Shown here: positions 26,103 to 34,966 of the stretch, piece by piece
How positions within the stretch are numbered: the first letter of the stretch is position 1
Layout of the letters: the number at the start of each line of letters is the position of its first letter
NCBI GenBank assembly: GCA_963744575.1
Contig: CAVUUF010000001.1
Span: 124,001-188,000, forward strand
Reading direction: 5' to 3'
Length of the DNA stretch: 64,000 nt
Origin: Palsa-504 sp963744575
GTDB taxonomy: Bacteria > Actinomycetota > Actinomycetes > Streptosporangiales > Streptosporangiaceae
The notes under the pieces: model-generated
Databases searched by the model: none
What the model saw: only the letters and a program-made list of their open reading frames with translations
Told to the model about the DNA's origin: nothing
Position numbers and translations under genes: made by a program

Positions 26103-27712
26103 ATGCGAGAGAACGAGAGCCATGACGAGGGCGGCTGGTCACAGCCGCACGATTACGTCAGCCCGTGGGCTCCGCGCAGCGACGACGCGGCCCCGGGGGC
26201 AGGCTGGCCCCGGGACACCCCGCCCGGGACCGGCTACGGCAGCCACCCCGGATACGGCCAGGCGTGGTACGGCGACGAGCCGGGCCACGGCGACCAGGGC
26301 CGAGGCGGCAGCGACCAGCCGGGCCACGGCGACCAGGGCCGAGGCGGCGGCGGCTGGGGGGCCGGCGAGCACCGGCCCGGCGGCGGCTGGGGGCCGGCGA
26401 GCACCGGCCCGGCGGCGGACCTGAGTGGGCGATGCCCGATCCCCCGCCGGGACGCCGCGGCGGGCGCTTCCTGGTCTACGTCGCCGTCGCCGCGCTCGCG
26501 GCGAGCATCGGCGCCGGGGCGACCGTCGCGGTCAACCGGCACGGCTCCGCAGCGCCGACGGCCGGGATCTCCTCGAACGACCCGAACGAGGTTCCCGGGC
26601 CGGACAACAACGCCGCCGGCAGCGGCTCCTCGGCCACGCTCAACCGGAGGGCGGTGGCCAGGAAGGTCGACCCCGGCCTGGTCGACATCACCTCGACGCT
26701 CAGGTACAAGGGCGAGACGGCCGAGGGCACCGGGATGATCATCTCGCGGTCGGGGCTGGTGCTGACCAACAACCACGTGATCGACCAGGCCACGGCGGTG
26801 AACGTCAGGCTGGTCGCCCAGGCCGGCGACTCGGCCCAGACCTACCCGGCCCAGGTCGTCGGCTATGACATCGCCGACGACGTGGCGCTGCTGCGCCTGC
26901 AGGGCGCCTCCGGCCTGCACGCCGAGAGCTTCGGTAACTCGTCCCAGGTCACCTTGGGCACCCCGGTGCTCGCGCTCGGCAACGCCGAAGGGCAGGGCGG
27001 GGTGACGCCCGCCGCGGGCATCATCAACGCGCTCAACCGCTCCATTCAGGCCAGCGACGAGGGTTCGGGCAACACCGAAGACCTGAACCACATGCTGCAG
27101 ACCAACGCCCGGATCCAGCAGGGTGACTCCGGCGGCGCGCTGGCGAACAATGCGGGCCAGGTCATCGGCATGATCACCGCCGCGAACACCGCCACCTCCA
27201 GCCAAGTCGGGTCCGGCGGCGAGCTCGGCTTCGCCATCCCCATCAACAACGCCCTGTCGATTGCCAGGCAGATCGCGGCGAGCCAGCCGAGCAGCACCGT
27301 CTATATCGGCCTGCCCGGCTTCCTCGGCGTGGAGGTCGCGACGAGCACCAGCTCGGACCCGCGGCAGCAGGCCTCCGACGGGGCGCAGGCGGGCGGCGGC
27401 GGGCGGCTCGGCGGGACCGGCTTGGCCTGCCAGACCACCGACCAGCAGGGCAGCGTGCCCGCGCGGGTCGCCCCGATCGCGGCGGGCGCTCTCATCCTCG
27501 GCGTGCTGTGCGACACGGCGGCCGCGGCGGCGGGCATGGTGCCCGGCGACGTGATCACGTCGGTCGGCGGGCAGCCGGTCACCACGCCCGGCTCGCTGAC
27601 CAGCGTCACCGCCAGGTACCACCCGGACACCATCGTCTCTGTCACCTGGGTGAGCCTGGACGGCATCGAGCACACGACCCGGATGCTGATGGGGCCGGGC
27701 CCGGCCCGCTGA
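26103..27712 (+). CDS. Second HtrA-like membrane protease, frameshifted in a G tract
   Basis: A paralog of the preceding protease, 536 residues if a one-base frameshift is repaired. The N-terminal Gly/His/Gln-rich cytoplasmic part starts at ATG 26103 (SD GAGGAAG) in one frame; the anchor, protease and PDZ parts are in another. The switch is a G5 tract at 26389-26393 where the upstream repeat copy has G6 (26356-26361). Triad: His in LTNNHVIDQA, Asp in DIADDVALLRL, Ser in QQGDSGGALAN; PDZ near GDVITSVGGQPV. ATG 26432 would give an intact shorter protein without the N-terminal domain. Confidence 0.88.
26274..26416. repeat. Two in-gene tandem duplications in the protease N-terminus
   Basis: Two 39-base copies (26274-26312, 26313-26351; DEPGHGDQGRGGS and DQPGHGDQGRGGG) are followed by a 33-base unit (26352-26384) and its 32-base copy (26385-26416). 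The second 33-base copy lacks one G, which causes the frameshift. Confidence 0.9.
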
Positions 27713-27716
27713 CTCT

Positions 27717-28769
27717 TCAGGCGTCCAGCCAGGCCCGGAGGCGGGACTCGCACTCGGCGATCTTCGGTGTCTCCACGTACTCGCCGGCCGTGTGCGCGAT
27801 CTCCGAGATGCCGGGCCCGTAGTTCACCGCCGGGATGCCCAGGGCGGAGAACCTGGCCACGTCGGTCCAGCCGAGCTTGGCCCGCGGCGTCCCGCCGACC
27901 ACCGCGGCGAATTCGGCCGCGGCCGGCTGCCGGAGGCCGGGCCGGGCGCCGTCGGCCACGTCGAGGATCGTGACCGGCCAGGCCGGGAATTGGGACCGAA
28001 CGAAGTCGGCTGCCTGCTCGCCCGTAAGGTCCGGCGCGAACCGGTAGTTGACGGTGACCACGCACTCGTCTGGCACCACGTTCCCGGCTACGCCGCCCCG
28101 GATGCCGACGGCGTTCAGGCCCTCGTGGTAGCGCAGGCCGTCGACCTCCGGCTGCCGGGGCGTGTACGCGCGCAGCACGTCGAGGACGGCCGCGGCCTCG
28201 TGGATGGCGTTGCGGCCCATCCAGGAACGCGCGGTGTGCGCCCGCTCGCCCGCCACCGTGACCTCGGCGCGCAGCGTGCCCTGGCAGCCGCCCTCGATCT
28301 CGGCCGAACTCGGCTCCATCAGCACGGCGAAGTCGCCGGCCAGCAGTTCCGGGGCGTTACGGCTCAGCCGGAGCAGCCCGTTGCGGTCGGCCGCGACCTC
28401 CTCGCAATCGTAGAAGACGTACGTGACGTCCCGGCGGGGCGAGGTGAGGCTGGCGGCCAGCCGGAGCTGCACGGCCACGCCCGACTTCATGTCCGTGCTC
28501 CCGCAGCCGTACAGGCGGGAGCCCTCGACGCGCGACGGCAGGTTGCCCGCGACCGGCACAGTGTCGATGTGCCCGGCCAGGATCACCCGTTCCGGCCGCC
28601 CGAGCGTGGTACGGGCCACGATCGCGTGGCCGTCCCGGTGCACGGCCAGGTGCGGCAGCGCGCGGAGCGCGGCCTCGATGGCGCCGGCCAGCGGGCCTTC
28701 CTCGCCGCTGACCGACGGGGTGTCCACGAGCTGGGCGGTCAGCGCCGCGGCGGCGAGCCGCAGATCCAT
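27717..28769 (-). CDS. dapE: Succinyl-diaminopimelate desuccinylase
   Basis: A 350-residue M20-family zinc amidohydrolase that removes succinate from N-succinyl-LL-diaminopimelate in lysine and peptidoglycan synthesis. Metal-site motifs are AGHIDTVPV, GCGSTDMKSG, YDCEEV with the catalytic Glu pair, and the C-terminal His in ISEIAHTAGEY. The dimerisation lid domain lies between. It converges on the protease gene at 27712 with a four-base gap, and lies 14 bases after the LysR gene on the same strand. It is about 30 kb from dapD and dapC. Confidence 0.92.
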   Translation of the reverse strand: MDLRLAAAALTAQLVDTPSVSGEEGPLAGAIEAALRALPHLAVHRDGHAIVARTTLGRPERVILAGHIDTVPVAGNLPSRVEGSRLYGCGSTDMKSGVAVQLRLAASLTSPRRDVTYVFYDCEEVAADRNGLLRLSRNAPELLAGDFAVLMEPSSAEIEGGCQGTLRAEVTVAGERAHTARSWMGRNAIHEAAAVLDVLRAYTPRQPEVDGLRYHEGLNAVGIRGGVAGNVVPDECVVTVNYRFAPDLTGEQAADFVRSQFPAWPVTILDVADGARPGLRQPAAAEFAAVVGGTPRAKLGWTDVARFSALGIPAVNYGPGISEIAHTAGEYVETPKIAECESRLRAWLDA

Positions 28770-28783
28770 CCGGCCAGCTTAGG

Positions 28784-29707
28784 TCACCGGGCCTGCATCG
28801 GCTTGGCCGCGGCGCGCAGCGCGGTCACGATCACCGCCACCGACGGACGGCGCACGCTCGCGGTACGGGCCACGGCGTGCACGTCCCTGGCCAGGTCCAG
28901 GCCGTGCGGCAGGTCCCGGACCGCGACCCGGCGGTCCGCCGCGGCCACGGCCAGCCGGGGCAGGATGGCGATGCCGATGCCGCGCGCGACCAGGCTGACG
29001 ATCGTGGACATGCCCTCGAACTCCGACAGCACCGGCGCCACGCCGACCGCCGCCAGCAGCCGGTCGGTGGCCTGCCGGGACGGCTCGCCGGCCGGCGCGG
29101 CCAGCCAGGGCTCATGCCGCAGCGCCCGCAGGTCGACGGGCCCGGCCGGGCCTGCCGCCGGATGCGTGCGCGGCAGCACCAGCACAAGCTGGTCCCTGAT
29201 CAGGCGGTAGCAGGTCAGGATGGATCCGCCCAGCCCGAACTCCTCGGTCAGGCGACCGGTCCAGTCGTCCACGATGGCCACGTCCACCTCGCCGGACCGC
29301 ACCTGCCGCAGCCCCTCGCGGGCCGGCGTCTGCCGCAGCACCAGCGTCAGCCGGGGGTGGGCGCGCAGGCTGCGGGCGAGCGCGGGCGCGAACGCGACGG
29401 CCGCGGACGGGAACGCGGTCGCCACCACCCGGCCGGCCGGCTCGGCGGCCTCGGCCGACAGGTCGGTCTCGGCCTCCTCGACCATGGCCAGGATCCGTTC
29501 GGCGTGGCCCGCCAGGCGCCGCCCCGCGTCGGTCAGCTCGGCCCGGCGCGCGGACCGGTCGAGCAGCGCGGTGCCCGCCTCACGCTCGAGCGCGGCGAGT
29601 TGCTGGGACACCGCGGACGGCGTGTAGCCGAGGACCGCGGCCGTCCGGGCGATGCTGCCGCGGGCGGCGAACTCCTGGAGCAGGCGCAGCCGGTGCAGAT
29701 CGAGCAT
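28784..29707 (-). CDS. LysR-family transcription regulator
   Basis: A 307-residue regulator. The N-terminal helix-turn-helix is clear (FAARGSIARTAAVLGYTPSAVSQQLAALE), followed by the linker and a two-part effector domain (PSAAVAFAPALARSL, VLPRTHP, GIGIAILPRL). It is divergent from the aminotransferase at 29871 with a 163-base gap and upstream of dapE on the same strand, so it probably controls one or both. The effector is unknown. Confidence 0.9.
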   Translation of the reverse strand: MLDLHRLRLLQEFAARGSIARTAAVLGYTPSAVSQQLAALEREAGTALLDRSARRAELTDAGRRLAGHAERILAMVEEAETDLSAEAAEPAGRVVATAFPSAAVAFAPALARSLRAHPRLTLVLRQTPAREGLRQVRSGEVDVAIVDDWTGRLTEEFGLGGSILTCYRLIRDQLVLVLPRTHPAAGPAGPVDLRALRHEPWLAAPAGEPSRQATDRLLAAVGVAPVLSEFEGMSTIVSLVARGIGIAILPRLAVAAADRRVAVRDLPHGLDLARDVHAVARTASVRRPSVAVIVTALRAAAKPMQAR

Positions 29708-29870
29708 AAAGGAATCTTAGTCTCAGCGATAGAGATCACCGCTTGTGCTTATGGTTTCGGCGAAGGCAAACTAAGCTGGCGCCGGGTCGCGCAGTCCGTG
29801 GGACTTATCCCGTCCGGGCCCCTGCACCGCGACGATGACCGCCCTCATTCCCCGATCCCGCAGCTAGGAA

Positions 29871-31214
29871 GTGCCAGCCGCAGTGGCTCTCACCGTCACG
29901 CCCCCGCCCCTCCTCCCATCCCCCGGCACCGGTCCCGCTCCGGTCAGCCCTTCCCGCCTGGGCGACGCGACGATTCCCGTCTCCGCCACGCTCGCCGCCA
30001 ACGAGACCCTGGACACCAGGCGCCGCCACGGTGAGCCCGTGCTGCCGCTGGCGTTCGGCGAGGCGGGCCTGCCCGCGCACCCGATGCTGTGCGCCGCGCT
30101 GGCCCGGGCCTCCGGCGTCAACTCCTACGGCCCGGTGGCCGGCCACGCCGTCCTGCGCGAGGCGGCCGCCTGCTACTGGGACAGGCGCGGCCTGCCCACC
30201 GACGCCGCGGCCGTGGTCTGCGGGCCGGGCAGCAAGGCCCTGCTGTTCGGCCTGATGGCCGCCATCGGCGGCGACGTCGCCGTCACCCGGCCCAGCTGGG
30301 TCAGCTACGCCGCGCAGGCGGCCCTGGCCGGCCGGGTGGCGCACTTCGTACCCGGCTCGGCCGGCGTGCCCGACGCCGAGCGGCTGGCCCGCAGCGTCAC
30401 CGCGGCGCGGGCGGCCGGCCGCCAGGTCCGTTCGGTCATCGTCACGCTGCCGGACAACCCGACCGGGCGGCTGGCCCCGCCCGCGGCCGTGCGCGACCTG
30501 TGCTCGGCGGCCGAGGCGCACGACCTGATCATCATCTCGGACGAGATCTACCGGGACCTGGTGCACGACACTGACGCGCCGTACGCCAGTCCCGCCGTGA
30601 TTTCTCCCGAACGGACCGTCGTCACCACCGGCCTGAGCAAGAACCTCGCCCTGGGCGGCTGGCGCCTCGGCGTGGCCCGGCTGCCCGAGGGACGGCTCGG
30701 GCGCGACCTGCGGGCCCGGCTGCTGGGGATCGGCAGCGAGATCTGGTCCGCGCCGGCCGGGCCGGTGCAGCAGGCGGCCGCGCTCGCTTTCAGCGAGCCG
30801 CCGGCGCTGGCGGAGCGGGTCGCGCTCAGCCGCCGCCTGCACGGGGCCGTGGCCCGCGCGATCGCGCGCAGGCTCGCCGCGGCGGGCGCCGCCGTGCCCG
30901 CGCCGCAGGCGGCGTTCTACCTCTACCCGGACTTCTCGCCGCTCGCCGACGTGCTGCTCGAGCGGCACGGCGTGACCAGCGACGAGAGCCTGGCGGCGGT
31001 GCTGCTGCACACCTACGGCGTCGGGGCGCTGCCGGGCAGCGCGTTCGGCGAACAGAGCGGCCGGCTCCGGCTGCGGGTGGCGACCTCCATGCTCTACGGC
31101 GAGAGCGACACCGAACGCATCGGCGCGCTGAATTCGGCCGACCCGTGCTCGCTCCCCTGGATCGCCGCCGCCCTGGCCCGCCTGGAAGAGGTCCTGACCG
31201 ACCTCACCGGCTGA
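29871..31214 (+). CDS. PLP-dependent aminotransferase, class I/II
   Basis: A 447-residue fold-type I aminotransferase. The PLP-binding lysine is in TTGLSKNLALGGWRLG, the substrate/PLP region is LPDNPTGRLAPP, and the Asp/Tyr pair appears in ISDEIYRD. The C-terminal arginine motif is in GRLRLRVATS. The first 40 residues are Pro-rich and may be partly untranslated. GTG 29871 is used. It lies divergent to the LysR gene; a role in aromatic or branched amino-acid metabolism is possible, but the substrate cannot be told. Confidence 0.85.
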   Translation: MPAAVALTVTPPPLLPSPGTGPAPVSPSRLGDATIPVSATLAANETLDTRRRHGEPVLPLAFGEAGLPAHPMLCAALARASGVNSYGPVAGHAVLREAAACYWDRRGLPTDAAAVVCGPGSKALLFGLMAAIGGDVAVTRPSWVSYAAQAALAGRVAHFVPGSAGVPDAERLARSVTAARAAGRQVRSVIVTLPDNPTGRLAPPAAVRDLCSAAEAHDLIIISDEIYRDLVHDTDAPYASPAVISPERTVVTTGLSKNLALGGWRLGVARLPEGRLGRDLRARLLGIGSEIWSAPAGPVQQAAALAFSEPPALAERVALSRRLHGAVARAIARRLAAAGAAVPAPQAAFYLYPDFSPLADVLLERHGVTSDESLAAVLLHTYGVGALPGSAFGEQSGRLRLRVATSMLYGESDTERIGALNSADPCSLPWIAAALARLEEVLTDLTG

Positions 31215-31371
31215 CCCGCCGTAGATGAGTGATTCCTATCGCGCCGGCAGCTGCCGGGCCTAACCGCGCGGCGGCCCTCATCGGCAGCTGTGCCCCGGAT
31301 GGCCAGCTGTGGCCAGGGTGACCTGTGTGACAGAGCCAGGAGCGGCGGCCCGCCCGCAGGATTGTCGTGGC

Positions 31372-31409
31372 TGTTACATCCTGCACAATAGAATGTTCAG
31401 GATGTAACA
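31372..31409. repeat. Perfect 12-base inverted repeat
   Basis: TGTTACATCCTG (31372-31383) and CAGGATGTAACA (31398-31409) are perfect complements around a 14-base AT-rich spacer. It could be a dyad operator or an RNA hairpin. Confidence 0.9.
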
Positions 31410-31538
31410 ACCATACGTAACCGGCCCGGCCCGGGCAGGCCGCCGAGGGGCCAGTCGCCGACGGTGAGCAGTCGCCCGGATCTGGCGTTGCCGGAATCAC
31501 TGACCGGGACCACGCTGCTGGGCTCGTGTCGAGGTGAC

Positions 31539-31590
31539 GTTTCCGCGGAAGCGCTTTGTGCAGAATTTCACAAGCCGTTTCCGCGGAAAC
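31539..31590. repeat. Twin palindrome forming a 50-base imperfect dyad
   Basis: GTTTCCGCGGAAGC (31539-31552) and the perfect palindrome GTTTCCGCGGAAAC (31577-31590) flank TTGTG (31556-31560) and CACAA (31569-31573), themselves inverted. The whole unit is nearly its own reverse complement, centred near 31565. This looks like a double binding site for a dimeric regulator or a structured RNA. Confidence 0.8.
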
Positions 31591-31658
31591 GCTGTTCGTG
31601 CCGCGAATCGTGGTGGTAGTCAGTCGATGGGTCCGCGGAAGGACGGCCCGGCCCTCGG

Positions 31659-32453
31659 TCAGACCGGGAGGAGGTCGGGGCGCTTGGGCGGCAGGCCGTC
31701 CCCGCTGGAGGTGCCGCCCAGGCGGCGGCGTACCCAGGGGGCCGCGTATTCCCTGGCCCAGCGAGCGTCCTGGCGGCGGGCCGCCAGCCACCGGGCCCGG
31801 CTGACCGGGCCCGAGAGGCGCCGGGCCGGGGGCAGCGGCAGCTGCCAGTTCCCGGTGACCGGGACGCCCAGGACCTCGCAGGTGCGCAGCGCCACCTGCC
31901 GGTGGCCTTCGGAGGTGAGGTGCAGCCGGTCCGGGCTCCAGGCACGGATGTCCTTCAGCGCCCGCATGGACCACAGGTCCACCAGGTCGCACCCATGCTC
32001 GTCGGCGATGCCGCGCAGGTGCATGTTGTAGGCGGCGATCCGGCCGCGGAGCAGCCTGATCACCGGGAACATGCGCGGGTCGAAGCCGGTGAAGACCAGC
32101 ACCCGGCAGCCTGCCGCCTGCAGCTTGGCCACGGCTGGCTCGAACACGTCGGCAAGCGCGTCCACATCGGCTCCGCGCAGGATGTCGTTCCCGCCCGCGG
32201 CCAGGGTGACCAGCCCGGGGGCCAGTTCGACGGCGCGTGGCACCTGCTCGGCGACGACCTGGCCGAGCAGTCTTCCGCGGATGGCCAGGTTGGCGTACCG
32301 GAACCCGGGCCGCTGCGCGGACAGGGCACCGGCCACCCGGTCGGCCCAGCCCCGGAACCCGCCGCCGGGATAGGGGTCGTTGAGCCCCTCGGTGAAGCTG
32401 TCGCCGATCGCCACGAGGGCGTCTATCCCGGGCCCCTGGTTACTTTCAGGCAT
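31659..32453 (-). CDS. SGNH/GDSL-family hydrolase
   Basis: A 264-residue esterase/lipase-fold enzyme. Block I is AIGDSFTEG with the catalytic Ser, block III is AAGGNDIL, and block V is DRLHLTSEGH with the catalytic Asp and His. No signal peptide is seen, so it is probably cytoplasmic. The C-terminal 60 residues are Arg/Trp-rich, as in other actinobacterial members. ATG 32453 is chosen from the family start. It is divergent from the PQQ-propeller lipoprotein. The substrate is unknown. Confidence 0.88.
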   Translation of the reverse strand: MPESNQGPGIDALVAIGDSFTEGLNDPYPGGGFRGWADRVAGALSAQRPGFRYANLAIRGRLLGQVVAEQVPRAVELAPGLVTLAAGGNDILRGADVDALADVFEPAVAKLQAAGCRVLVFTGFDPRMFPVIRLLRGRIAAYNMHLRGIADEHGCDLVDLWSMRALKDIRAWSPDRLHLTSEGHRQVALRTCEVLGVPVTGNWQLPLPPARRLSGPVSRARWLAARRQDARWAREYAAPWVRRRLGGTSSGDGLPPKRPDLLPV

Positions 32454-32484
32454 CCCCACAATGATGCCATCCCGAATCGTAGTG

Positions 32485-32594
32485 ACCGGCGGGGTGGCGG
32501 GGAGGGAACCGGAGACCGCAACCGGCGGGGTGGCGGGGAGGGAACCGGAGACCGCAACCGGCGGGGGGTGGCGGGGAGGGAACCGGAGACCGCG
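32485..32594. repeat. 36-base tandem repeat in a divergent promoter region
   Basis: Two exact copies of a 36-base unit (32485-32520, 32521-32556) beginning ACCGGCGGGG and a third copy with two extra Gs (32557-about 32594). It lies between the divergent GDSL and lipoprotein genes, directly in the presumed promoter region. The third copy breaks the phase, so it is unlikely to be coding. Confidence 0.88.
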
Positions 32595-32628
32595 CCCGGG
32601 GGCCGGAGGCAGAGAGGAGACTGGGGAG

Positions 32629-34038
32629 ATGCGGACGCGACGCGCGCGGATGGTCCGGCTGGCGGCGGCGGTGCTCACCGGCGGCCTGCTGGCGGCGGGG
32701 TGCAGTGGTTCGTCCGGGGGCGGGACGTCGACCGGGTCGGCGCCATCGGCCAGGACGCTGACCCCGGTCCCGGGCACCGGCGGGCATCCCGCGGCGGCCT
32801 GGCCCACCTACGGCCGTGACTTCGCCCGCACCGGCGTCGCCACCGGGGTGGCCGCGGCCGGGGCGCCGCGGGTCAGCTGGCGGGCGCACCTGGACGGCGC
32901 GGTCTACGGCCAGCCGCTGCTGGCCGGCACTCTGGTGATCGCGGCCACCGAGAACGACTCCATCTACGCGCTCGACCAGTCGACCGGCCGGGTGATCTGG
33001 CGCACCCACGTCGGCACGCCGGTACCGCTGGCCGACCTGCCGTGCGGCAACATCGACCCGCTCGGCATCACCGGTACGCCGGTCTACGACGCGGCCAACG
33101 GCCTCGTCTACGCCGTCGCGGAGACTTCCGGTTACCACCACGTGCTGCTCGGCGTCTCGGTCCGCGACGGCGCCGTGGAGGTGGAGCGCGACATTCCCGC
33201 CCCGGACGGCCAGCCGCGGTACGACCAGCAACGGCCCGCGCTCACCATCGAGGACGGGCGGGTCTACGTGGCGTTCGGCGGCCTGGAAGGGGACTGCGGG
33301 CCGTACCGCGGGTCCGTGGTGGGCATCCCGGTCAGCGGCGCCGGGGCACTGGTGTCGTACCTGGTGCCGACGTCTCGCGAGGGCGCCGTCTGGGGCACCG
33401 CGGGCCCGGTCACCGGCCCGGGCGGCACGTTGTACGTTAGCGTGGGCAACGGCTCGGTGACCAGCACCAAGTTCGACGGCAGCGATTCGGTGACCGCCCT
33501 GTCCCCCGCCCTCCGCCAGGTCGGCATCTTCGCGCCGGCCAGCTGGTACCACGACAGCAAGAACGACCTCGACCTCGGCTCCACCCAGCCGGCCCTGCTG
33601 GCGGACGGGATGCTGCTGGCGGACGGCAAGAGCGGCATCGCGTACCTGGTCAGCGCGGCTCATCCGGGCGGCGTCGGCGGGCAGGTCGCGCAGGCGCCGG
33701 TCTGCCCCGCCTACGGCGCGGCCGCGGTCCAGGGCAGCACCGTGTACGAGCCGTGCGAGCAGGGCGGGATGGCCGCGGTCAGCACCGCGGGGGACCAGAT
33801 CCACGTGCTGTGGCGCGGCCCGGCGAGTGCCTGGGGCTCCCCGGTCGTCGGCGGCGGGGCGGTCTGGGTCGCCGACTACGCCGCGGGCACGCTCTACGAG
33901 CTCGACCCGGCGACCGGCGTGACCAGGCACTCGGTGAGCCTGGGCACCACCCTCCCGCACTTCGCGTCGCTGTCGATGACGGGCAGCCACGCCTACCTGG
34001 GCACCATGCAGGGCATAGTTGCGGTCGTCGGCACCTGA
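32629..34038 (+). CDS. PQQ-like beta-propeller lipoprotein
   Basis: A 469-residue exported protein. The signal ends with a lipobox, GGLLAAGCSG, giving an acylated Cys near residue 24, then a Gly/Ser-rich linker. The rest is a beta-propeller with repeated blades such as WPTYGRDFARTGVA, IYALDQSTGRVIWRTH and LYELDPATGVTRHSV. Such proteins are surface-anchored scaffolds or binding proteins; no PQQ-enzyme catalytic residues are obvious. ATG 32629 has GAGGAG upstream. An in-frame reading back to 32380 crosses the tandem repeats and is rejected. Confidence 0.85.
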   Translation: MRTRRARMVRLAAAVLTGGLLAAGCSGSSGGGTSTGSAPSARTLTPVPGTGGHPAAAWPTYGRDFARTGVATGVAAAGAPRVSWRAHLDGAVYGQPLLAGTLVIAATENDSIYALDQSTGRVIWRTHVGTPVPLADLPCGNIDPLGITGTPVYDAANGLVYAVAETSGYHHVLLGVSVRDGAVEVERDIPAPDGQPRYDQQRPALTIEDGRVYVAFGGLEGDCGPYRGSVVGIPVSGAGALVSYLVPTSREGAVWGTAGPVTGPGGTLYVSVGNGSVTSTKFDGSDSVTALSPALRQVGIFAPASWYHDSKNDLDLGSTQPALLADGMLLADGKSGIAYLVSAAHPGGVGGQVAQAPVCPAYGAAAVQGSTVYEPCEQGGMAAVSTAGDQIHVLWRGPASAWGSPVVGGGAVWVADYAAGTLYELDPATGVTRHSVSLGTTLPHFASLSMTGSHAYLGTMQGIVAVVGT

Positions 34039-34072
34039 GAGTGGTCGACCATGCTGGCCGGGCGAGGCGGGC

Positions 34073-34155
34073 CGGGCACGGGGCGAGTGGGGCACGGGGC
34101 AGGCCGGGCACGGGGCAGGCTGGGCACGGGGCGAGTGGGCACGGGGCGGGAGGCC
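34073..34155. repeat. G-rich 15-16 base minisatellite
   Basis: GGGCACGGGGC or a one-base variant occurs five times at 15-16 base spacing between the lipoprotein and HAD phosphatase genes. The units differ in the last few bases. The 219-base gap 34039-34257 holds nothing else recognisable. Confidence 0.8.
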
Positions 34156-34257
34156 GGCCGGGGGGCGGATGGCCGGGTCCGTTCGGGATCAAGGATCTGA
34201 GCGGGGTATGGCGGGGATGATGCTACGGCGGGGCGGGGGTGCGGGCAGACTTGGGCC

Positions 34258-34962
34258 ATGACCCCTGCCGTGTCTTATACCGAATCGCCGGTTCCCTCGT
34301 TTCTGTTCGACCTGGACGGGACGCTGATCGACAGCGTCTACCAGCACGTCATCGCCTGGCGGACGGCGCTGTCGCGGATCGGCATCGACCTGTCCGTCTG
34401 GCGGATCCACCGGCGGATCGGGATGAGCGGCGGACTGTTCGTGTCCGCGCTGCTGCGGGAGACCGGGCGGTCGCTGTCCAGAGAAGACATCGACGCACTG
34501 CAGCGGGCGCACCAGGAGGAGTACCGCACGCAGATGGACTCGGTCACGGCGCTGCCCGGGGCGCGGGAGCTGCTCGCCACGCTTACCGGCGAGGGCGTGT
34601 ACTGGGCCATCGCGACCAGCGGGCGGGCGGTGAGCGCGCGGCCCGCGCTGGCCCTGCTCGGGCTGCCGGAGGATACCCCGATGATCACCCGTGACCTGGT
34701 GCGGCACGCCAAGCCGGACCCGGACCTGTTCCTGGCCGCGGCGGCCGAACTCGGCGTGGAGCCACGGTACGCCATGGTGGTCGGCGACAGCGTGTGGGAC
34801 CTGCTGGCGGCGCGGCGGGCCGGGGCGCTCGGGGTCGGGCTGCTGTCCGGCGGCTACGGCCGGGAGGAACTCGAGCGGGCCGGGGCATACCGGGTCTACG
34901 CCGACCCGGCCGAGATGCTGGCCCGGATCGACGAACTAGGCGTCCGAGCCGGCCAGGGCTGA
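34258..34962 (+). CDS. HAD-superfamily phosphatase
   Basis: A 234-residue HAD hydrolase of the phosphoglycolate phosphatase/beta-phosphoglucomutase-like group. Motif I is FDLDGTLIDS with the nucleophile Asp, motif II ATSGR, motif III Lys in RHAKPDPDLF and motif IV VGDSVWDL. The alpha-helical cap lies between motifs I and II. ATG 34258 begins the protein. The GT-C-like gene follows four bases later, suggesting an operon. The substrate is unknown. Confidence 0.9.
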   Translation: MTPAVSYTESPVPSFLFDLDGTLIDSVYQHVIAWRTALSRIGIDLSVWRIHRRIGMSGGLFVSALLRETGRSLSREDIDALQRAHQEEYRTQMDSVTALPGARELLATLTGEGVYWAIATSGRAVSARPALALLGLPEDTPMITRDLVRHAKPDPDLFLAAAAELGVEPRYAMVVGDSVWDLLAARRAGALGVGLLSGGYGREELERAGAYRVYADPAEMLARIDELGVRAGQG

Positions 34963-34966
34963 CTCC

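Larger units (their letters stand above)
31215..31658. promoter_or_regulatory. Gene-free convergent region rich in inverted repeats
   Basis: A 444-base stretch between convergent genes, with no credible ORF. It holds a 14-base palindrome CCGGCAGCTGCCGG (31244-31257), a long inverted repeat at 31372-31409 and a twin palindrome at 31539-31590, listed separately. A GTCCGCGGA variant lies at 31629-31637. The region around 31370-31420 is AT-richer than its surroundings. Convergent genes do not need promoters here, so it may hold a small RNA, terminators or a relic. Confidence 0.5.
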
